This document shows positions 44,118-54,713 of a DNA stretch of 64,000 bases, piece by piece (the first letter of the stretch is position 1; every line of letters starts with the position of its first letter). The translations under genes were made by a program, and so were the position numbers. Under the pieces are notes generated by a model that made no database searches, had not been told where the DNA came from, and was given only the letters and a program-made list of their open reading frames with translations. The DNA lies in the NCBI RefSeq assembly GCF_003668995.1, contig NZ_CP033068.1:4464001-4528000 (forward strand). The letters run 5' to 3'. This DNA comes from Flavobacterium sp. 140616W15 (GTDB lineage: Bacteria; Bacteroidota; Bacteroidia; Flavobacteriales; Flavobacteriaceae).

Positions 44118-44710
44118 ATGTCAGATTTTTGGATTTATTTTCAAATAGGATTAAAACACGTTCTAGATATTCATGCATACGATCACGTAATGTTTTTAAT
44201 GGCTTTAACTATTCCTTATTCGTTTAAGGATTGGAAAAGAATTTTATTGCTTGTAACCGTTTTTACTGTTGGTCACACATTAGCATTATTACTTTCAGTT
44301 TATGGAGTTATTACTATCAAAGTAAATATTATCGAATTTTTAATTCCGATAACGATTTTAATAACAGCCTTTTTTAATTTTTTACAGCAGGGAAATCATC
44401 TAAAACAGAAAGTATTAATTTAGTATTTTTTATAACACTTTTCTTTGGAATAATTCATGGATTAGGATTCTCTAATTATTTTAAAACAATATTAGGAGGA
44501 AGTCCAATATCAAAATTGTTGCCTTTGGGAGAATTTGCATTGGGGATTGAGGCAGCTCAAATTATTGTAGTTTTTGTAGTTTTAATAATCTCATATATTG
44601 TTCAAACAATTTTTCGTTTTTCAAAACGTGATTGGACTTTAGCTATGTCGGCTTTTATAATAGGAGTTGTAATTCCGATGGTTATTGAGAGCGAAATATG
44701 GAATAGATAA
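44118..44710 (+). pseudogene. HupE/UreJ-like membrane protein, frameshifted
   Basis: Six or seven hydrophobic helices in two frames. The first frame (MSDFWIYFQIGLKHVLDIHA, with HAYDHVMFL and TVGHTLALLL) ends at 44423. The second (from about 44384: AGKSSKTESINLVFF, IIHGLGFSNYF, GIEAAQIIVVFVV) ends at 44710. Total length is one base short of a whole number of codons. Restoring one T in the T6 run at 44378-44383 joins the halves into a normal 197-residue protein. His-containing motifs suggest metal transport (nickel or cobalt). It could be a real mutation, a sequencing error or slippage. Confidence 0.82.
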
Positions 44711-44712
44711 AA

Positions 44713-45144
44713 ATGGAAAAAGAAAAATTAAATAGATACGACAAAGCATATTTGCGAATAGCAAAAGAATGGAGTCTGTTGTCATATTGCAAACGCAAGC
44801 AAGTTGGTGCAATTATCGTAAAAGACCGAATGATTATCTCAGATGGTTACAATGGTACACCATCTGGATTTGGGAATTGTTGCGAGGACGAAGAGGGGTT
44901 AACGCGCTGGGATGTTTTGCATGCTGAAGCTAATGCTATTTTAAAAGTAGCGCGATCAACTCAATCTTGCGAAGGAGCAACGTTGTACATAACGCTTTCG
45001 CCTTGTAAAGAATGTAGTAAGTTGATTCATCAATCGGGAATAAAAAGAGTAGTCTACCAAAACGGATATCGTGATGATGCCGGAATCGAGTTTTTAATAA
45101 AAGCAGGTGTAGAAGTAGAGCATATTCCTGTATTAGAAGAGTAG
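44713..45144 (+). CDS. Deoxycytidylate (dCMP) deaminase family protein
   Basis: A 143-residue zinc-dependent cytidine/deoxycytidylate deaminase (ComEB-like). The zinc ligands and catalytic Glu are in LHAEANAI (HAE) and SPCKECSK (PCxxC). It makes dUMP for thymidylate synthesis. It starts 2 bp after the HupE-like gene. The next gene (S41 protease) is 81 bp on. Confidence 0.9.
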   Translation: MEKEKLNRYDKAYLRIAKEWSLLSYCKRKQVGAIIVKDRMIISDGYNGTPSGFGNCCEDEEGLTRWDVLHAEANAILKVARSTQSCEGATLYITLSPCKECSKLIHQSGIKRVVYQNGYRDDAGIEFLIKAGVEVEHIPVLEE

Positions 45145-45225
45145 AAGGTTGCTGTAATTTAAGAAGGCAGGATTACTTATGAAGAATACATTAGTTTGTT
45201 CTCATAAAACAAATATTAGCTACAT

Positions 45226-46803
45226 ATGAAATTCAATACTAAATATTTACCAATAGTTATTGGAGCAGCTTTGGCTCTAGGAACTGTACTTGGAAGCTTA
45301 TTAAGCACACCAGCACAGGATCAATTTTTGGCTAAAAACAACTCAAAGAATAAGCTGAATAAATTAATTGATTTCATTAATAATGAGTATGTTGATAGTG
45401 TAAATACAGATTCTATTGTTAATCTTACAGTCGATAATATTCTGTCAAAATTAGATCCTCATTCCGTTTATATTCCACCAAGTGAATTAGCAGAAGTTGC
45501 TGAGAGTATGAAAGGTGATTTTGTTGGAATTGGTGTGAATTTTTATATGTACAGAGATTCTGTGGCAATAATAAAACCAATAGAAAATGGACCTTCGGCA
45601 AAAGCAGGAATTCTGGCTGGAGATAGGATTTTATATGTTGGAAAAACTAAATTATTCGGGCGAAAACTTCCGTCAGATAGTTTATTTGCTAAATTAAAAG
45701 GAAAAAAAGGAACAGAGATAGAACTTACGGTTTATCGAAAATCAGAACAAAAGAAATTAAAAGTTAAAATAAAAAGAGATATTATTCCTATAAAGAGTGT
45801 TGATGTGTCTATTTTATTGGATAAAAACACGGGTTATATAAAGATAAACCGTTTTGCTGAAACAACTTACGCAGAATTTAAATCAGGCTTAACCAAGCTA
45901 AAGAAAAAGGGGATTCAGTCGTTAATTATCGATCTTCGTGACAACGGAGGAGGCTATATGGAAGAAGCCGTTGCAATTGCTGATGAATTCTTGAAAGACA
46001 AACAGCTTATCGTTTTTACTAAAAATAAGAATGGAGATATAGAAAAGACATATGCTACAGGAAAGGGTAGTTTTGAAAATGGTAAAGTATCAGTATTGAT
46101 TAATGAAAACAGTGCTTCGGCCAGTGAAATTTTAGCAGGGGCAATTCAGGATAACGACAGAGGAAATATAATAGGCCGTCGTTCGTTTGGAAAAGGATTG
46201 GTACAACGCGAAATGGATTTTAATGATGGATCGGCAGTTCGATTAACAGTTGCAAGATATTACACCCCAACTGGACGTTCTATACAAAAACCATATGACC
46301 ATGGAAATGAAGATTATTTTAAAGAATCCGATTCTCGTTTTAGTAATGGAGAATTATATAGTAAGGACAGTATTAAGGTTGTCGATTCGTTAAAATATAA
46401 AACGCCAAAAGGTAAAATTGTTTATGGTGGTGGCGGTATTGTGCCAGATGTTTTTGTGCCTATCGAAATAGAACATGGCACTGAAGGTGCTGCTTATTTA
46501 TTGCAAACTGGAATTGTTGGACATTTTGTTTTTGAACAATTGGATAAAAATAGAAAAGCATTTTCGGGATTGAATTACCAAGAATTTGTTGTGAAAATGA
46601 AGTCAACAGATGAATATTTTAATTCTTTCCAGAAGTATCTTCTTAAAAATGGATTGAATTTAAAATTAGAAAAAAACAAAGCAATAATTAATCGTTATAT
46701 TACGGCCGAATTTGCCAGACAATTGTATGGTGAGATTTATTACTACGATGTCATTCTTAAAAATGATGCAATGATTAAGGCTGTTTTGAATCAGAAAAAA
46801 TAA
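45226..46803 (+). CDS. Carboxy-terminal processing protease (S41, CtpA/Prc-like)
   Basis: A 525-residue periplasmic serine protease. An N-terminal membrane anchor or signal (about 7-25) is followed by a PDZ domain (about 85-175, GDFVGIGVNFYM, NGPSAKAGILAGDRIL) and the S41 core. The core has IDLRDNGGGYMEEAV, catalytic Ser in NENSASASEILAGA and the Lys of SFGKGLVQ. A C-terminal extension of about 150 residues follows. Tail-specific proteases trim exported proteins at the C-terminus. It may be read with the DUF4440 gene 16 bp downstream. Confidence 0.9.
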   Translation: MKFNTKYLPIVIGAALALGTVLGSLLSTPAQDQFLAKNNSKNKLNKLIDFINNEYVDSVNTDSIVNLTVDNILSKLDPHSVYIPPSELAEVAESMKGDFVGIGVNFYMYRDSVAIIKPIENGPSAKAGILAGDRILYVGKTKLFGRKLPSDSLFAKLKGKKGTEIELTVYRKSEQKKLKVKIKRDIIPIKSVDVSILLDKNTGYIKINRFAETTYAEFKSGLTKLKKKGIQSLIIDLRDNGGGYMEEAVAIADEFLKDKQLIVFTKNKNGDIEKTYATGKGSFENGKVSVLINENSASASEILAGAIQDNDRGNIIGRRSFGKGLVQREMDFNDGSAVRLTVARYYTPTGRSIQKPYDHGNEDYFKESDSRFSNGELYSKDSIKVVDSLKYKTPKGKIVYGGGGIVPDVFVPIEIEHGTEGAAYLLQTGIVGHFVFEQLDKNRKAFSGLNYQEFVVKMKSTDEYFNSFQKYLLKNGLNLKLEKNKAIINRYITAEFARQLYGEIYYYDVILKNDAMIKAVLNQKK

Positions 46804-46819
46804 TTCTAATTTTTTTAAA

Positions 46820-47185
46820 ATGGAAATAAATACTATTGTAAATGCTGAAATCGAGCTATTAACTGCTGTTAAAAATGCAGATGTTTTGGCTCTGGAAAAA
46901 TTTCTTCACGATGATTTGTTGTTTAATTTACCAGATGGACAAACAATCACTAAGGAGATCGATTTAGATTCATATCGTTCAGGTAAAATGGAAATCGAAG
47001 TACTAGAAGCATCAGATCAAATTATTAGTGTAATTGGTGATACTGCTGTTGTAGGAGTCACTGTTTTATTAAGAGGGAAATATGATGATAAGCCCTTAGA
47101 TGGAATTTTTAGATACGGTAGAGTTTGGAAACAATTTGATGAGAATGTAAGAGTTATTGCTGGTAGCTGTGTGCAATTGAAGTAG
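46820..47185 (+). CDS. SnoaL/NTF2-like (DUF4440) protein
   Basis: A 121-residue small alpha+beta protein with the NTF2-like cone fold pattern (AEIELLTAVKNADVLALEKF, HDDLLFNLPDG, RYGRVWKQF). Members include isomerases, dehydratases and simple binding proteins; no catalytic residues can be assigned. It lies 16 bp after the CtpA gene. Confidence 0.75.
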   Translation: MEINTIVNAEIELLTAVKNADVLALEKFLHDDLLFNLPDGQTITKEIDLDSYRSGKMEIEVLEASDQIISVIGDTAVVGVTVLLRGKYDDKPLDGIFRYGRVWKQFDENVRVIAGSCVQLK

Positions 47186-47218
47186 AATTAGTAATAGTTC
47201 AATGGTAAAATATAAAAG

Positions 47219-47530
47219 ATGAGAAATGCCAAAAAAATAAGTTTCCTGTTGGTCTTAATGGCTTTTGTAATTTCTTGTGCTACTATGAAAGACAAGGATA
47301 CTATTTCAGGGAAAGTTGAATCTATTGAGTTTGGTAAAGATGGATATACTGCTAAGATTAAGTCAGATAAAAATGAAATTTATTATGCTACAATAAGTAT
47401 TGTAAATCTTGGCGGTCCAGAAAACTACAAGAAATTAAAAGAAGGAGATGAGGTTTTCTTAAAAGGAGATATTTGGAAAACCGATACGGAGAAACATATA
47501 AAAGTAAAAGAAATTGTTTCTGTAAAATAA
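47219..47530 (+). CDS. Small lipoprotein of unknown function
   Basis: A 103-residue predicted lipoprotein with signal peptide and lipobox AFVISC (Cys20). The mature part looks like one small beta-barrel (ISGKVESIEFGKDGYTAKIK, EGDEVFLKGDIW), perhaps OB-like. No family was recognised. It lies 33 bp after the DUF4440 gene on the same strand. Confidence 0.65.
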   Translation: MRNAKKISFLLVLMAFVISCATMKDKDTISGKVESIEFGKDGYTAKIKSDKNEIYYATISIVNLGGPENYKKLKEGDEVFLKGDIWKTDTEKHIKVKEIVSVK

Positions 47531-47560
47531 GTTAGCACTAAAACATTAAAAATTTTGAAT

Positions 47561-47618
47561 CATTAAGAGATTAAGTTTATAAAGCGCCTAAAGTTTAATC
47601 TTTCTTAATCTCTTAATG
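47561..47618. repeat. 15-bp inverted repeat between convergent genes
   Basis: CATTAAGAGATTAAG at 47561-47575 and its exact reverse complement at 47604-47618, with a 28-nt spacer. It could act as a two-way terminator or belong to a dispersed flavobacterial repeat family; words of this kind (AAAATTAAGAAAC) recur near 51365. Confidence 0.5.
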
Positions 47619-47650
47619 GTTAAAATAAAAAAAACTGATGTTTTAAAAGA

Positions 47651-48256
47651 TTATCGCGTACTATCGTGCGCATGAGTCTGTACACCGTTATTCCATAGCG
47701 TTAAGATGTCGGTAGCAACGGCAGCACCACTTCCTGCGGCAATAGATAGTTGGCTTCTCCAGCCAGCCAGAGTACCAATAACATAGACTCCTTCAGTAAC
47801 TTTGTGATCAATGTTTTTTAACTGAATTCGTTGTTTTTCGGGAAGTGCTTTTTTGTGGGGTTCAATATATTGAGTTAAACCTTCGATAGCAAAAGTATTT
47901 GCAGAACCAATTCCAACAACTATTATTTTAGTTTTGTATGTGCTTTTGTTGGTGGTAATTAAAAACTCAGGATATTCACCTTCGATTTTTATTACTTTTT
48001 CATTTGGTATTTGTGTAATATGTGGGTATTCCTGATTTAGATGCTCAGTACTTTCAGATAATAATTCAGAACCTAATTTTCCAGGTGGAATACCGTAAGC
48101 ATTGTTGAAAAGAGCATCTTGGAGAGAAGAGCTTTTTTGATGCGTAAAAACCCCAATTTTTTTATCAATGGCAAAAGGTTTGTTTTGTGCAGATCCTAAA
48201 ACAAGTGCACAGGACATACTTGATACGCCACCGCCAATAATTAAAACGTCAAACAT
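47651..48256 (-). CDS. Short FAD/NAD(P)-binding oxidoreductase
   Basis: A 201-residue protein of the thioredoxin-reductase-like flavoprotein superfamily. The FAD-binding motif is IIGGGVSSMSCALVLG at the N-terminus, and GVYVIGTLAGWRSQLSIAAG lies near the end. It is about two-thirds of the normal length and lacks the NADPH domain and the redox CxxC, so it is not a thioredoxin reductase. It ends 1 bp before the gene for a 67-residue membrane protein upstream. Confidence 0.75.
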   Translation of the reverse strand: MFDVLIIGGGVSSMSCALVLGSAQNKPFAIDKKIGVFTHQKSSSLQDALFNNAYGIPPGKLGSELLSESTEHLNQEYPHITQIPNEKVIKIEGEYPEFLITTNKSTYKTKIIVVGIGSANTFAIEGLTQYIEPHKKALPEKQRIQLKNIDHKVTEGVYVIGTLAGWRSQLSIAAGSGAAVATDILTLWNNGVQTHAHDSTR

Positions 48257-48257
48257 A

Positions 48258-48461
48258 TTACTGTTGATCGTTCATTTTTTCTTCTATTTTTTTAGAAATT
48301 CTAAAAATCAAAAGAATTAGTACGGCACAAAATGAAGCAGCGATTCCAATAAAAGCTACCATGCTGTCTCCTTGTAGGGGATTTTGAAAATCCAGCAAAG
48401 TAATATTGAAAATAATCAAGGCTAATGCTAAAAGCACTAATATGGAAGTAAAAATTTTCAT
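48258..48461 (-). CDS. Small two-helix membrane protein
   Basis: A 67-residue protein with two hydrophobic helices (about 4-24 and 33-53) and a charged tail (SKKIEEKMNDQQ). It is placed 1 bp before the flavoprotein gene, so they are co-transcribed. No known family was recognised. Confidence 0.6.
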   Translation of the reverse strand: MKIFTSILVLLALALIIFNITLLDFQNPLQGDSMVAFIGIAASFCAVLILLIFRISKKIEEKMNDQQ

Positions 48462-48589
48462 AGTATAACTATTTATTTCTAAATGATTAAAAGAAGTATT
48501 TAAAAGTCGAAAATATTGTTTTGGAGTTTCCGCAAACGAGAATTTCTATTTTTAAGTATTTCTAGAGGGTAAATTTATGAAAATTAATT

Positions 48590-49168
48590 TTAGACAAACA
48601 AACCTTTAACATTAGCTGCGAATAATTTAACAGCAATAGCCAAAAGTACGACTCCAAATGTCTTACGAACCACGCCAAGTCCGTTTTTTCCTAGCATTTT
48701 TTCGATTTTTGAAGATGATTTTAAAACAATATATACAAGAGTTATATTAAGTATAATTGCGATTACAATATTTATAGTGTGAAACTGTGAACGTAATGAA
48801 AGTAGCGTGGTCATCGTTCCGGCTCCTGCGATTAAAGGAAAGGCTAGCGGAACAATAGATGCGGAACTAGCTTCTTCATCACGATATATATGGATTCCTA
48901 ATATCATTTCTAAAGCAAGAAAAAACAAGACAAAAGATCCTGCTACAGCAAAAGAATGTACATCGATACCGATTATTTTTAAGAATCCTTCTCCAATAAA
49001 AAGGAAGATGATCATTATTAAACCAGCAACTATTGATGCTTTTTCGGATTCTATATGTCCAACTTTTGACCTTAGGTTAACAATAATAGGAATAGAACCA
49101 ACAATATCAATTACAGCAAAGAGTACCATTCCGACAGTAATTATTTCTTTTAAGTCTATTTCTAGCAT
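48590..49168 (-). CDS. MarC-family membrane protein
   Basis: A 192-residue inner-membrane protein with six predicted helices and the MarC/UPF0056 landmarks: FAVIDIVGSIPIIVNL, GSFVLFFLALEMILG and VPLAFPLIAGAGTMTTLLSL. Despite the name, a role in antibiotic resistance is not supported for this family; the function is unknown. It stands alone. Confidence 0.88.
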   Translation of the reverse strand: MLEIDLKEIITVGMVLFAVIDIVGSIPIIVNLRSKVGHIESEKASIVAGLIMIIFLFIGEGFLKIIGIDVHSFAVAGSFVLFFLALEMILGIHIYRDEEASSASIVPLAFPLIAGAGTMTTLLSLRSQFHTINIVIAIILNITLVYIVLKSSSKIEKMLGKNGLGVVRKTFGVVLLAIAVKLFAANVKGLFV

Positions 49169-49388
49169 TTGTTTTTATTTAAGAGTTAAACATGGGCAAA
49201 GGTAAAAAATAAATGGATTTTTTTAACAAATTAGCTTCAATCTGTTATTTTTTGTTATAAAAATGCGTTTTCATGGCTCCTGTGTGATCTTTGTAACAAG
49301 ATGCGGTTTTGTTTCGTTAATTAGGTAGTAAGAATTGAAACGCTTTTTTTTGGTTCATTTTATCTTACCGGCATCGAGATAGATTGAT

Positions 49389-49396
49389 TACCTTTG
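49389..49396 (+). promoter_or_regulatory. -7 element of the DUF3109 gene
   Basis: TACCTTTG, exact TAnnTTTG, 28 bp before the ATG at 49425. Confidence 0.5.
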
Positions 49397-49424
49397 CATT
49401 TTATAATTCAGTACACTATATATC

Positions 49425-49994
49425 ATGTTTCAATTAGGAAAAACTATCATTTCTGAGGATATTCTTGAAAAAGAATTTGTTTGTAATTTATCTGCTTGCA
49501 AAGGTGCTTGCTGTGTCGATGGCGACGCTGGGGCTCCGTTAAGCGAAGAAGAGACGAAGATTTTGGAGGAAATTTATCCAAAAGTAAAGCCGTTTTTACG
49601 TAAAGAAGGAATTGCTGCTATCGAAGCACAAGGAGCTTGGATTAAAGGTACTGATGGTGATCTTGAAACACCATTGATTGATAATAAAGATTGTGCATAT
49701 GTGATTTTCGATGGAAAAACTGCGCTTTGTGGTATCGAACAAGCATATAATCAAGGAATCGTAAGCTGGAAAAAGCCAGTTTCATGTCATTTGTATCCAA
49801 TTAGAGTAAAAGATTTTACCGAGTTTGCAGCAGTAAATTATGATAAATGGGATATTTGCGACGCAGCCTGTTCTTTAGGTAAAGAGCTTGAGGTTCCTGT
49901 TTATAAATTTGTTAAAGAAGCTTTAATTCGCAAGTTTGGTGAAGATTGGTATGCGGAGCTTGAAAAAGTTGCACATGACCTAAAGCGCTCTTAA
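49425..49994 (+). CDS. DUF3109 cysteine-rich protein
   Basis: A 189-residue cytoplasmic protein matching DUF3109. Clustered cysteines ([48 protein letters not shown]) suggest binding of zinc or an iron-sulfur cluster, as in the related YkgJ-type proteins. The function is unknown. It is transcribed alone, 342 bp before nrdB. Confidence 0.85.
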   Translation: MFQLGKTIISEDILEKEFVCNLSACKGACCVDGDAGAPLSEEETKILEEIYPKVKPFLRKEGIAAIEAQGAWIKGTDGDLETPLIDNKDCAYVIFDGKTALCGIEQAYNQGIVSWKKPVSCHLYPIRVKDFTEFAAVNYDKWDICDAACSLGKELEVPVYKFVKEALIRKFGEDWYAELEKVAHDLKRS

Positions 49995-50336
49995 GATTTA
50001 ACTTATTTTCCATAATTAAATAAGCCTAGGATTACAATAAAAAGAATTGCAAATTATTTTAAAAATAGATTTTAAAATTTTATAAATAAGTCTTGCATTT
50101 TATTTTAAAAATCCTATATTTTACGGTTGTTAATGTGAATTTGGCAAGATTTAACTATTTCATTTTCAGTAAGTTAATAATTGTATGAAAATTATTCTGT
50201 TTTTAGCGCTTTGTTAAAAACTAGAGCCGATTGTGAATAAGTTTGGCTTTTATTTTAGCCAACAAATGACAATCTTTGTAGTCTACAGAAATGGATGAAA
50301 ATTCATTGATTTTTTTTAAAATAAAACACAACAACA
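49995..50336. other. AT-rich gap before nrdB
   Basis: No coding frame was found. A partial promoter is visible: TTTG at 50242-50245 and AATCTTTG near 50271-50278 (one mismatch to TAnnTTTG). I saw no clear NrdR box or riboswitch. Confidence 0.4.
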
Positions 50337-51326
50337 ATGTCACAAGTCGAACCAATTTTACAAGAAAATAAGAACCGTTTCGTAATTTTTCCAATCAAAC
50401 ACCATGACATTTGGGATTGGTATAAGAAGATGGAAGCGAGTTTTTGGACTGCTGAGGAAATTGATTTACATCAAGACTTGAATGATTGGAATAACAAGTT
50501 GTCAGATGATGAAAGATATTTCGTTAAGCACATATTAGCATTCTTTGCTGCATCAGACGGAATCGTAAATGAAAACCTTGCTGAGAACTTTGTAAACGAA
50601 GTACAATATGCAGAGGCTAAATTTTTCTATGGTTTTCAAATCATGATGGAAAATATTCATAGCGAAACGTATTCACTTCTTATTGATACTTATGTAAAAG
50701 ATGAAGCTGAAAAAGATCAGTTGTTTAATGCGCTAGATGTTTTTCCTGCAATTGCAAAGAAAGCAAATTGGGCACTAAAATGGATCGAGTCTGATTCGTT
50801 TGCGGAGCGTTTAATTGCTTTTGCAGCGGTAGAAGGGATATTCTTCTCAGGTGCTTTCTGTTCTATTTTCTGGTTGAAAAAACGCGGTTTAATGCCAGGT
50901 TTGACATTCTCAAACGAATTAATTTCTCGTGATGAAGGAGTTCATTGTGATTTTGCAGTGCATTTACACAATCACCACTTAATAAACAAAGTTCCAAAAG
51001 ATAGAATCAAAGAAATTATTGTTGATGCTTTAGATATCGAGAGAGAATTTGTAACAGAATCTCTTCCTGTAAGTTTAATTGGTATGAATGCAGTTTTAAT
51101 GACGCAATATTTAGAATTTGTTGCGGATAGATTACTTGTTGAGCTAGGTTGCGACCGAGTTTATGGCTCATCAAATCCGTTTGACTTTATGGACATGATC
51201 TCACTTCAAGGAAAAACTAATTTCTTTGAAAAAAGAGTTTCAGAATATCAAAAAGCAGGAGTGATGAATAGCAGCTCAGCTGGAGATAGCGATTCGCAAA
51301 AAATTAGCTTTGATGCAGATTTTTAG
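50337..51326 (+). CDS. nrdB: Ribonucleotide reductase class Ia, small subunit
   Basis: A 329-residue R2 protein that houses the di-iron tyrosyl radical for making deoxyribonucleotides. Iron ligands are in [11 protein letters not shown], where the following Tyr is the expected radical site, and in [14 protein letters not shown]. Their arrangement is close to the eukaryotic type. It lacks the N-terminal ATP-cone that some Bacteroidota NrdB proteins carry; that cone is on NrdA here. The large-subunit gene follows after 278 bp. Confidence 0.94.
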   Translation: MSQVEPILQENKNRFVIFPIKHHDIWDWYKKMEASFWTAEEIDLHQDLNDWNNKLSDDERYFVKHILAFFAASDGIVNENLAENFVNEVQYAEAKFFYGFQIMMENIHSETYSLLIDTYVKDEAEKDQLFNALDVFPAIAKKANWALKWIESDSFAERLIAFAAVEGIFFSGAFCSIFWLKKRGLMPGLTFSNELISRDEGVHCDFAVHLHNHHLINKVPKDRIKEIIVDALDIEREFVTESLPVSLIGMNAVLMTQYLEFVADRLLVELGCDRVYGSSNPFDFMDMISLQGKTNFFEKRVSEYQKAGVMNSSSAGDSDSQKISFDADF

Positions 51327-51604
51327 ACGACTGTAGATTTTAGTGAACCACGCACTAAGATAAAAAAATTAAGAAACGAGGGTTTCTATAACTAAACAAT
51401 TTAAAGGTTGGATCTCTTTTCCCAAATCGAAGATTCAAATGGTATTACTGACTAATTTTTGATCTATATTTTTAGATTAAGAACAGGCAAACTATTGGGA
51501 AGCTACTAACTCCTAAATTAATTATAAAACACACAATGTTTAAGTGCGGGAATTCATTATTTCTGTGTCTTTCATTTTTTCAATAACAATAAAAAAGTAA
51601 GCTT

Positions 51605-54019
51605 ATGTACGTAATAAAGAGAGATGGTCGTAAGGAGCCAGTAATGTTTGATAAGATTACAGACAGAATCAAAAAATTGTGTTACGGGTTAAATGAACTT
51701 GTAGATCCTGTTAAGGTAGCCATGCGCGTTATTGAGGGATTGTATGATGGAGTTTCGACTTCAGAGCTGGATAATCTTGCTGCCGAAACTGCGGCTTCTA
51801 TGACTATTGCGCATCCAGATTATGCTCAATTAGCTGCTCGTATCGCTGTTTCTAATTTACATTCTAATACGACAAAATCTTTCTCAGAGACGATGACGGA
51901 TATGTATAATTATGTTAATCCAAGAACAGGAAAAGAAGCTCCTTTGTTAGCAGATGATGTTTACGAAGTAATTAAGAAAAACTCACAGGTTCTAGATTCA
52001 ACAATTATTTATAACCGTGATTTTAATTACGATTATTTTGGATTTAAAACTTTAGAACGTTCTTATTTATTAAAAATAAACGGGAAAATTGTAGAGAGAC
52101 CACAACATATGTTGATGCGTGTTTCTATAGGGATCCATAAAGATGATATTGAGTCTGCGATTGAAACGTATGAATTAATGTCTAAAAAATTCTTTACTCA
52201 CGCTACGCCAACATTATTTAATTCAGGAACGCCAAAACCACAAATGTCATCTTGTTTCTTATTAACAATGAAAGATGATAGTATTGATGGAATCTACGAT
52301 ACGTTAAAACAAACAGCTAAGATTTCACAATCTGCAGGAGGTATTGGTTTAGCAATACATAATGTAAGAGCAACTGGATCTTATATCAGTGGAACTAATG
52401 GAACTTCTAATGGTATTGTTCCAATGCTACGTGTGTATGATATGACAGCTCGTTATGTTGATCAAGGTGGAGGAAAACGTAAAGGAAGTTTTGCTATGTA
52501 CATTGAGCCTTGGCATGCTGATATTTTTGATTTCTTAGATTTGAGAAAAAACCACGGTAAGGAAGAAATGAGAACACGTGATTTATTTCTTGGAATGTGG
52601 ATTCCAGATTTATTCATGAAGAGAGTTCAAGAAGATACGACTTGGACATTAATGTGTCCTAATGAATGTCCAGGATTATCAGATGTACACAGCGAAGAAT
52701 TCGACGCTTTGTATTTAAGTTATGAAGCAGCTGGAAAAGGAAGAAAAACAATCAAAGCAAGAGAAATTTGGGAAAAAATTCTTGAATCTCAAGTAGAAAC
52801 TGGACTTCCGTATATGTTGTATAAAGATGCAGCAAATCGTAAATCAAACCAAAAGAATTTAGGAACAATCCGTTCATCGAATTTATGTACGGAAATTATT
52901 GAGTACACATCTCCGGATGAAGTTGCAGTTTGTAACCTAGCTTCGATTTCATTACCAATGTTTGTTGAGAATGGAAAATTTGATCATCAAAAATTATATG
53001 ATGTTACTAAACGTGTAACATTCAACTTAAATAAGGTAATTGACAGAAACTATTATCCAGTAAAAGAAGCAGAGAATTCTAACGTTCGTCATAGACCGAT
53101 TGGTTTAGGAGTTCAAGGACTTGCGGATGCTTTTATTATGTTAAGAATGCCATTTACAAGCGATGATGCAAAACAATTGAATCAAGAAATTTTTGAAACA
53201 TTATATTTTGCTGCTGTAACTGCATCTATGGAATTGGCTAAAGTTGAAGGCGCATATTCTACATTTAAAGGGTCTCCAATGTCAAAAGGAGAATTCCAAT
53301 ACAATATGTGGGGAATGAAAGACGAAGAATTGTCAGGACGTTGGGACTGGGCTTCATTGCGTAAGGAAGTTGTTGAGCACGGTGTTCGTAACTCTTTATT
53401 AGTTGCGCCAATGCCTACTGCATCTACTTCTCAGATTTTAGGGAATAACGAAGCTTTTGAGCCATATACATCAAATATCTATACAAGAAGAACGCTTTCT
53501 GGAGAATTCATTGTAGTAAATAAACATTTACTCCATGATTTAGTAGAAAGAGGTTTGTGGAACGAAACATTGAAGCAAGAGATTATGCGTCATAATGGAT
53601 CAGTTCAAAATATTGATGGAATTCCAGTTGATCTTAAAGAATTGTATAAAACAGTTTGGGAAATGTCTATGAAAGATATTTTAGATATGTCGCGTCAAAG
53701 AGGTTATTTTATTGACCAGTCGCAATCATTAAACTTGTTTATGCAAGATGCAAACTATTCTAAACTTACATCGATGCATTTCTATGCATGGCAATCAGGT
53801 TTAAAAACAGGAATGTATTACTTGAGAACAAAATCGGCTGTAGATGCAATTAAATTTACATTAAACAACGATAAAAAAGAAGAAATTGCACCAGTTGCTA
53901 AAGCACCGGTTGCAGTTTTAGCTCCAGAAGTTGAGCCAATAAACGTAGAGGATTATAAAGCAATGCTATTAAAAGCTCAAGCAGCAGGTCCAGATGATTG
54001 TGAAATGTGTGGATCGTAA
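51605..54019 (+). CDS. nrdA: Ribonucleotide reductase class Ia, large subunit
   Basis: An 804-residue catalytic subunit. The N-terminal ATP-cone (about 1-90, [20 protein letters not shown]) controls overall activity. The catalytic barrel holds the active-site cysteines in [16 protein letters not shown] and AVCNLASI, and the radical-transfer Tyr pair is expected in [16 protein letters not shown]. The C-terminal redox pair is CEMC in the last six residues, after a flexible linker rich in Pro and Ala. Gene order small-then-large is the reverse of the enteric operon. Confidence 0.95.
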   Translation: MYVIKRDGRKEPVMFDKITDRIKKLCYGLNELVDPVKVAMRVIEGLYDGVSTSELDNLAAETAASMTIAHPDYAQLAARIAVSNLHSNTTKSFSETMTDMYNYVNPRTGKEAPLLADDVYEVIKKNSQVLDSTIIYNRDFNYDYFGFKTLERSYLLKINGKIVERPQHMLMRVSIGIHKDDIESAIETYELMSKKFFTHATPTLFNSGTPKPQMSSCFLLTMKDDSIDGIYDTLKQTAKISQSAGGIGLAIHNVRATGSYISGTNGTSNGIVPMLRVYDMTARYVDQGGGKRKGSFAMYIEPWHADIFDFLDLRKNHGKEEMRTRDLFLGMWIPDLFMKRVQEDTTWTLMCPNECPGLSDVHSEEFDALYLSYEAAGKGRKTIKAREIWEKILESQVETGLPYMLYKDAANRKSNQKNLGTIRSSNLCTEIIEYTSPDEVAVCNLASISLPMFVENGKFDHQKLYDVTKRVTFNLNKVIDRNYYPVKEAENSNVRHRPIGLGVQGLADAFIMLRMPFTSDDAKQLNQEIFETLYFAAVTASMELAKVEGAYSTFKGSPMSKGEFQYNMWGMKDEELSGRWDWASLRKEVVEHGVRNSLLVAPMPTASTSQILGNNEAFEPYTSNIYTRRTLSGEFIVVNKHLLHDLVERGLWNETLKQEIMRHNGSVQNIDGIPVDLKELYKTVWEMSMKDILDMSRQRGYFIDQSQSLNLFMQDANYSKLTSMHFYAWQSGLKTGMYYLRTKSAVDAIKFTLNNDKKEEIAPVAKAPVAVLAPEVEPINVEDYKAMLLKAQAAGPDDCEMCGS

Positions 54020-54266
54020 TGATTTTTTAGAAGAAAAAAAATAGAATAAAGAGGAAAGATTTATTCTTGGTTAATAGAAAGCAGTTATCGTAAGGTAGCT
54101 GCTTTTGTTTTTTACTGCATCTGTCATTTTTGTAATATTAAAGATTGTGTGAAGTGTTGTTTGAAAGTTTTTTCATCGGAAATTGTTTTGAAGTGAAAAT
54201 TAATGAAATAATTGCGCTTGATGAATGGAAGAAAATAATTGTTTAAATTTGTAAAAAAGAATAGTA

Positions 54267-54713
54267 ATGAGTTATCCGGTTTTACAAATTGCACATAAAA
54301 TTATTGCACATACAGACGCTAGTCAGGGAGAGATTATTTCTAATTTAAAACTGCAAAAAATACTGTATTATATGCAGGGTTTTTTTATAGCTGTATATGA
54401 TAAGAAATTATTTGAAGAAGAATTTGAAGCTTGGCAATATGGTCCTGTTGTGAGGGATATGTTTGACCATTTTAAAGATTTTGGTTCAGGAGCCATCACT
54501 CTAAATGAAGATGTGCAAATTATTGAATTGACTGAGGAAGAAAATGAATTGTTTAAGGAAGTAATGACTGAATTTGGGCAATTTTCTGCCATAAAGTTGA
54601 TGGAAATGACACATGCAGAATTGCCATGGAAGAAAATTTTTCATGAAAACCCCCAAGGAGAAATCTCTTATGACTTGCTGAGAGAGTATTTTAAAACTCA
54701 AATCATCGAGTAG
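54267..54713 (+). CDS. Panacea-domain (SocA/DUF4065) antitoxin
   Basis: A 148-residue protein of the Panacea family, formerly DUF4065. The signature is at the N-terminus and middle: SNLKLQKILYYMQGFFIAVY, then FEEEFEAWQYGPVVRDMFDHF. Panacea domains act as antitoxins that neutralise many unrelated toxins. The stop codon TAG is followed at once by the ATG of the next gene, so the two are translationally linked. The gene is flanked by nrdA and the Phe/Tyr operon. Confidence 0.85.
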   Translation: MSYPVLQIAHKIIAHTDASQGEIISNLKLQKILYYMQGFFIAVYDKKLFEEEFEAWQYGPVVRDMFDHFKDFGSGAITLNEDVQIIELTEEENELFKEVMTEFGQFSAIKLMEMTHAELPWKKIFHENPQGEISYDLLREYFKTQIIE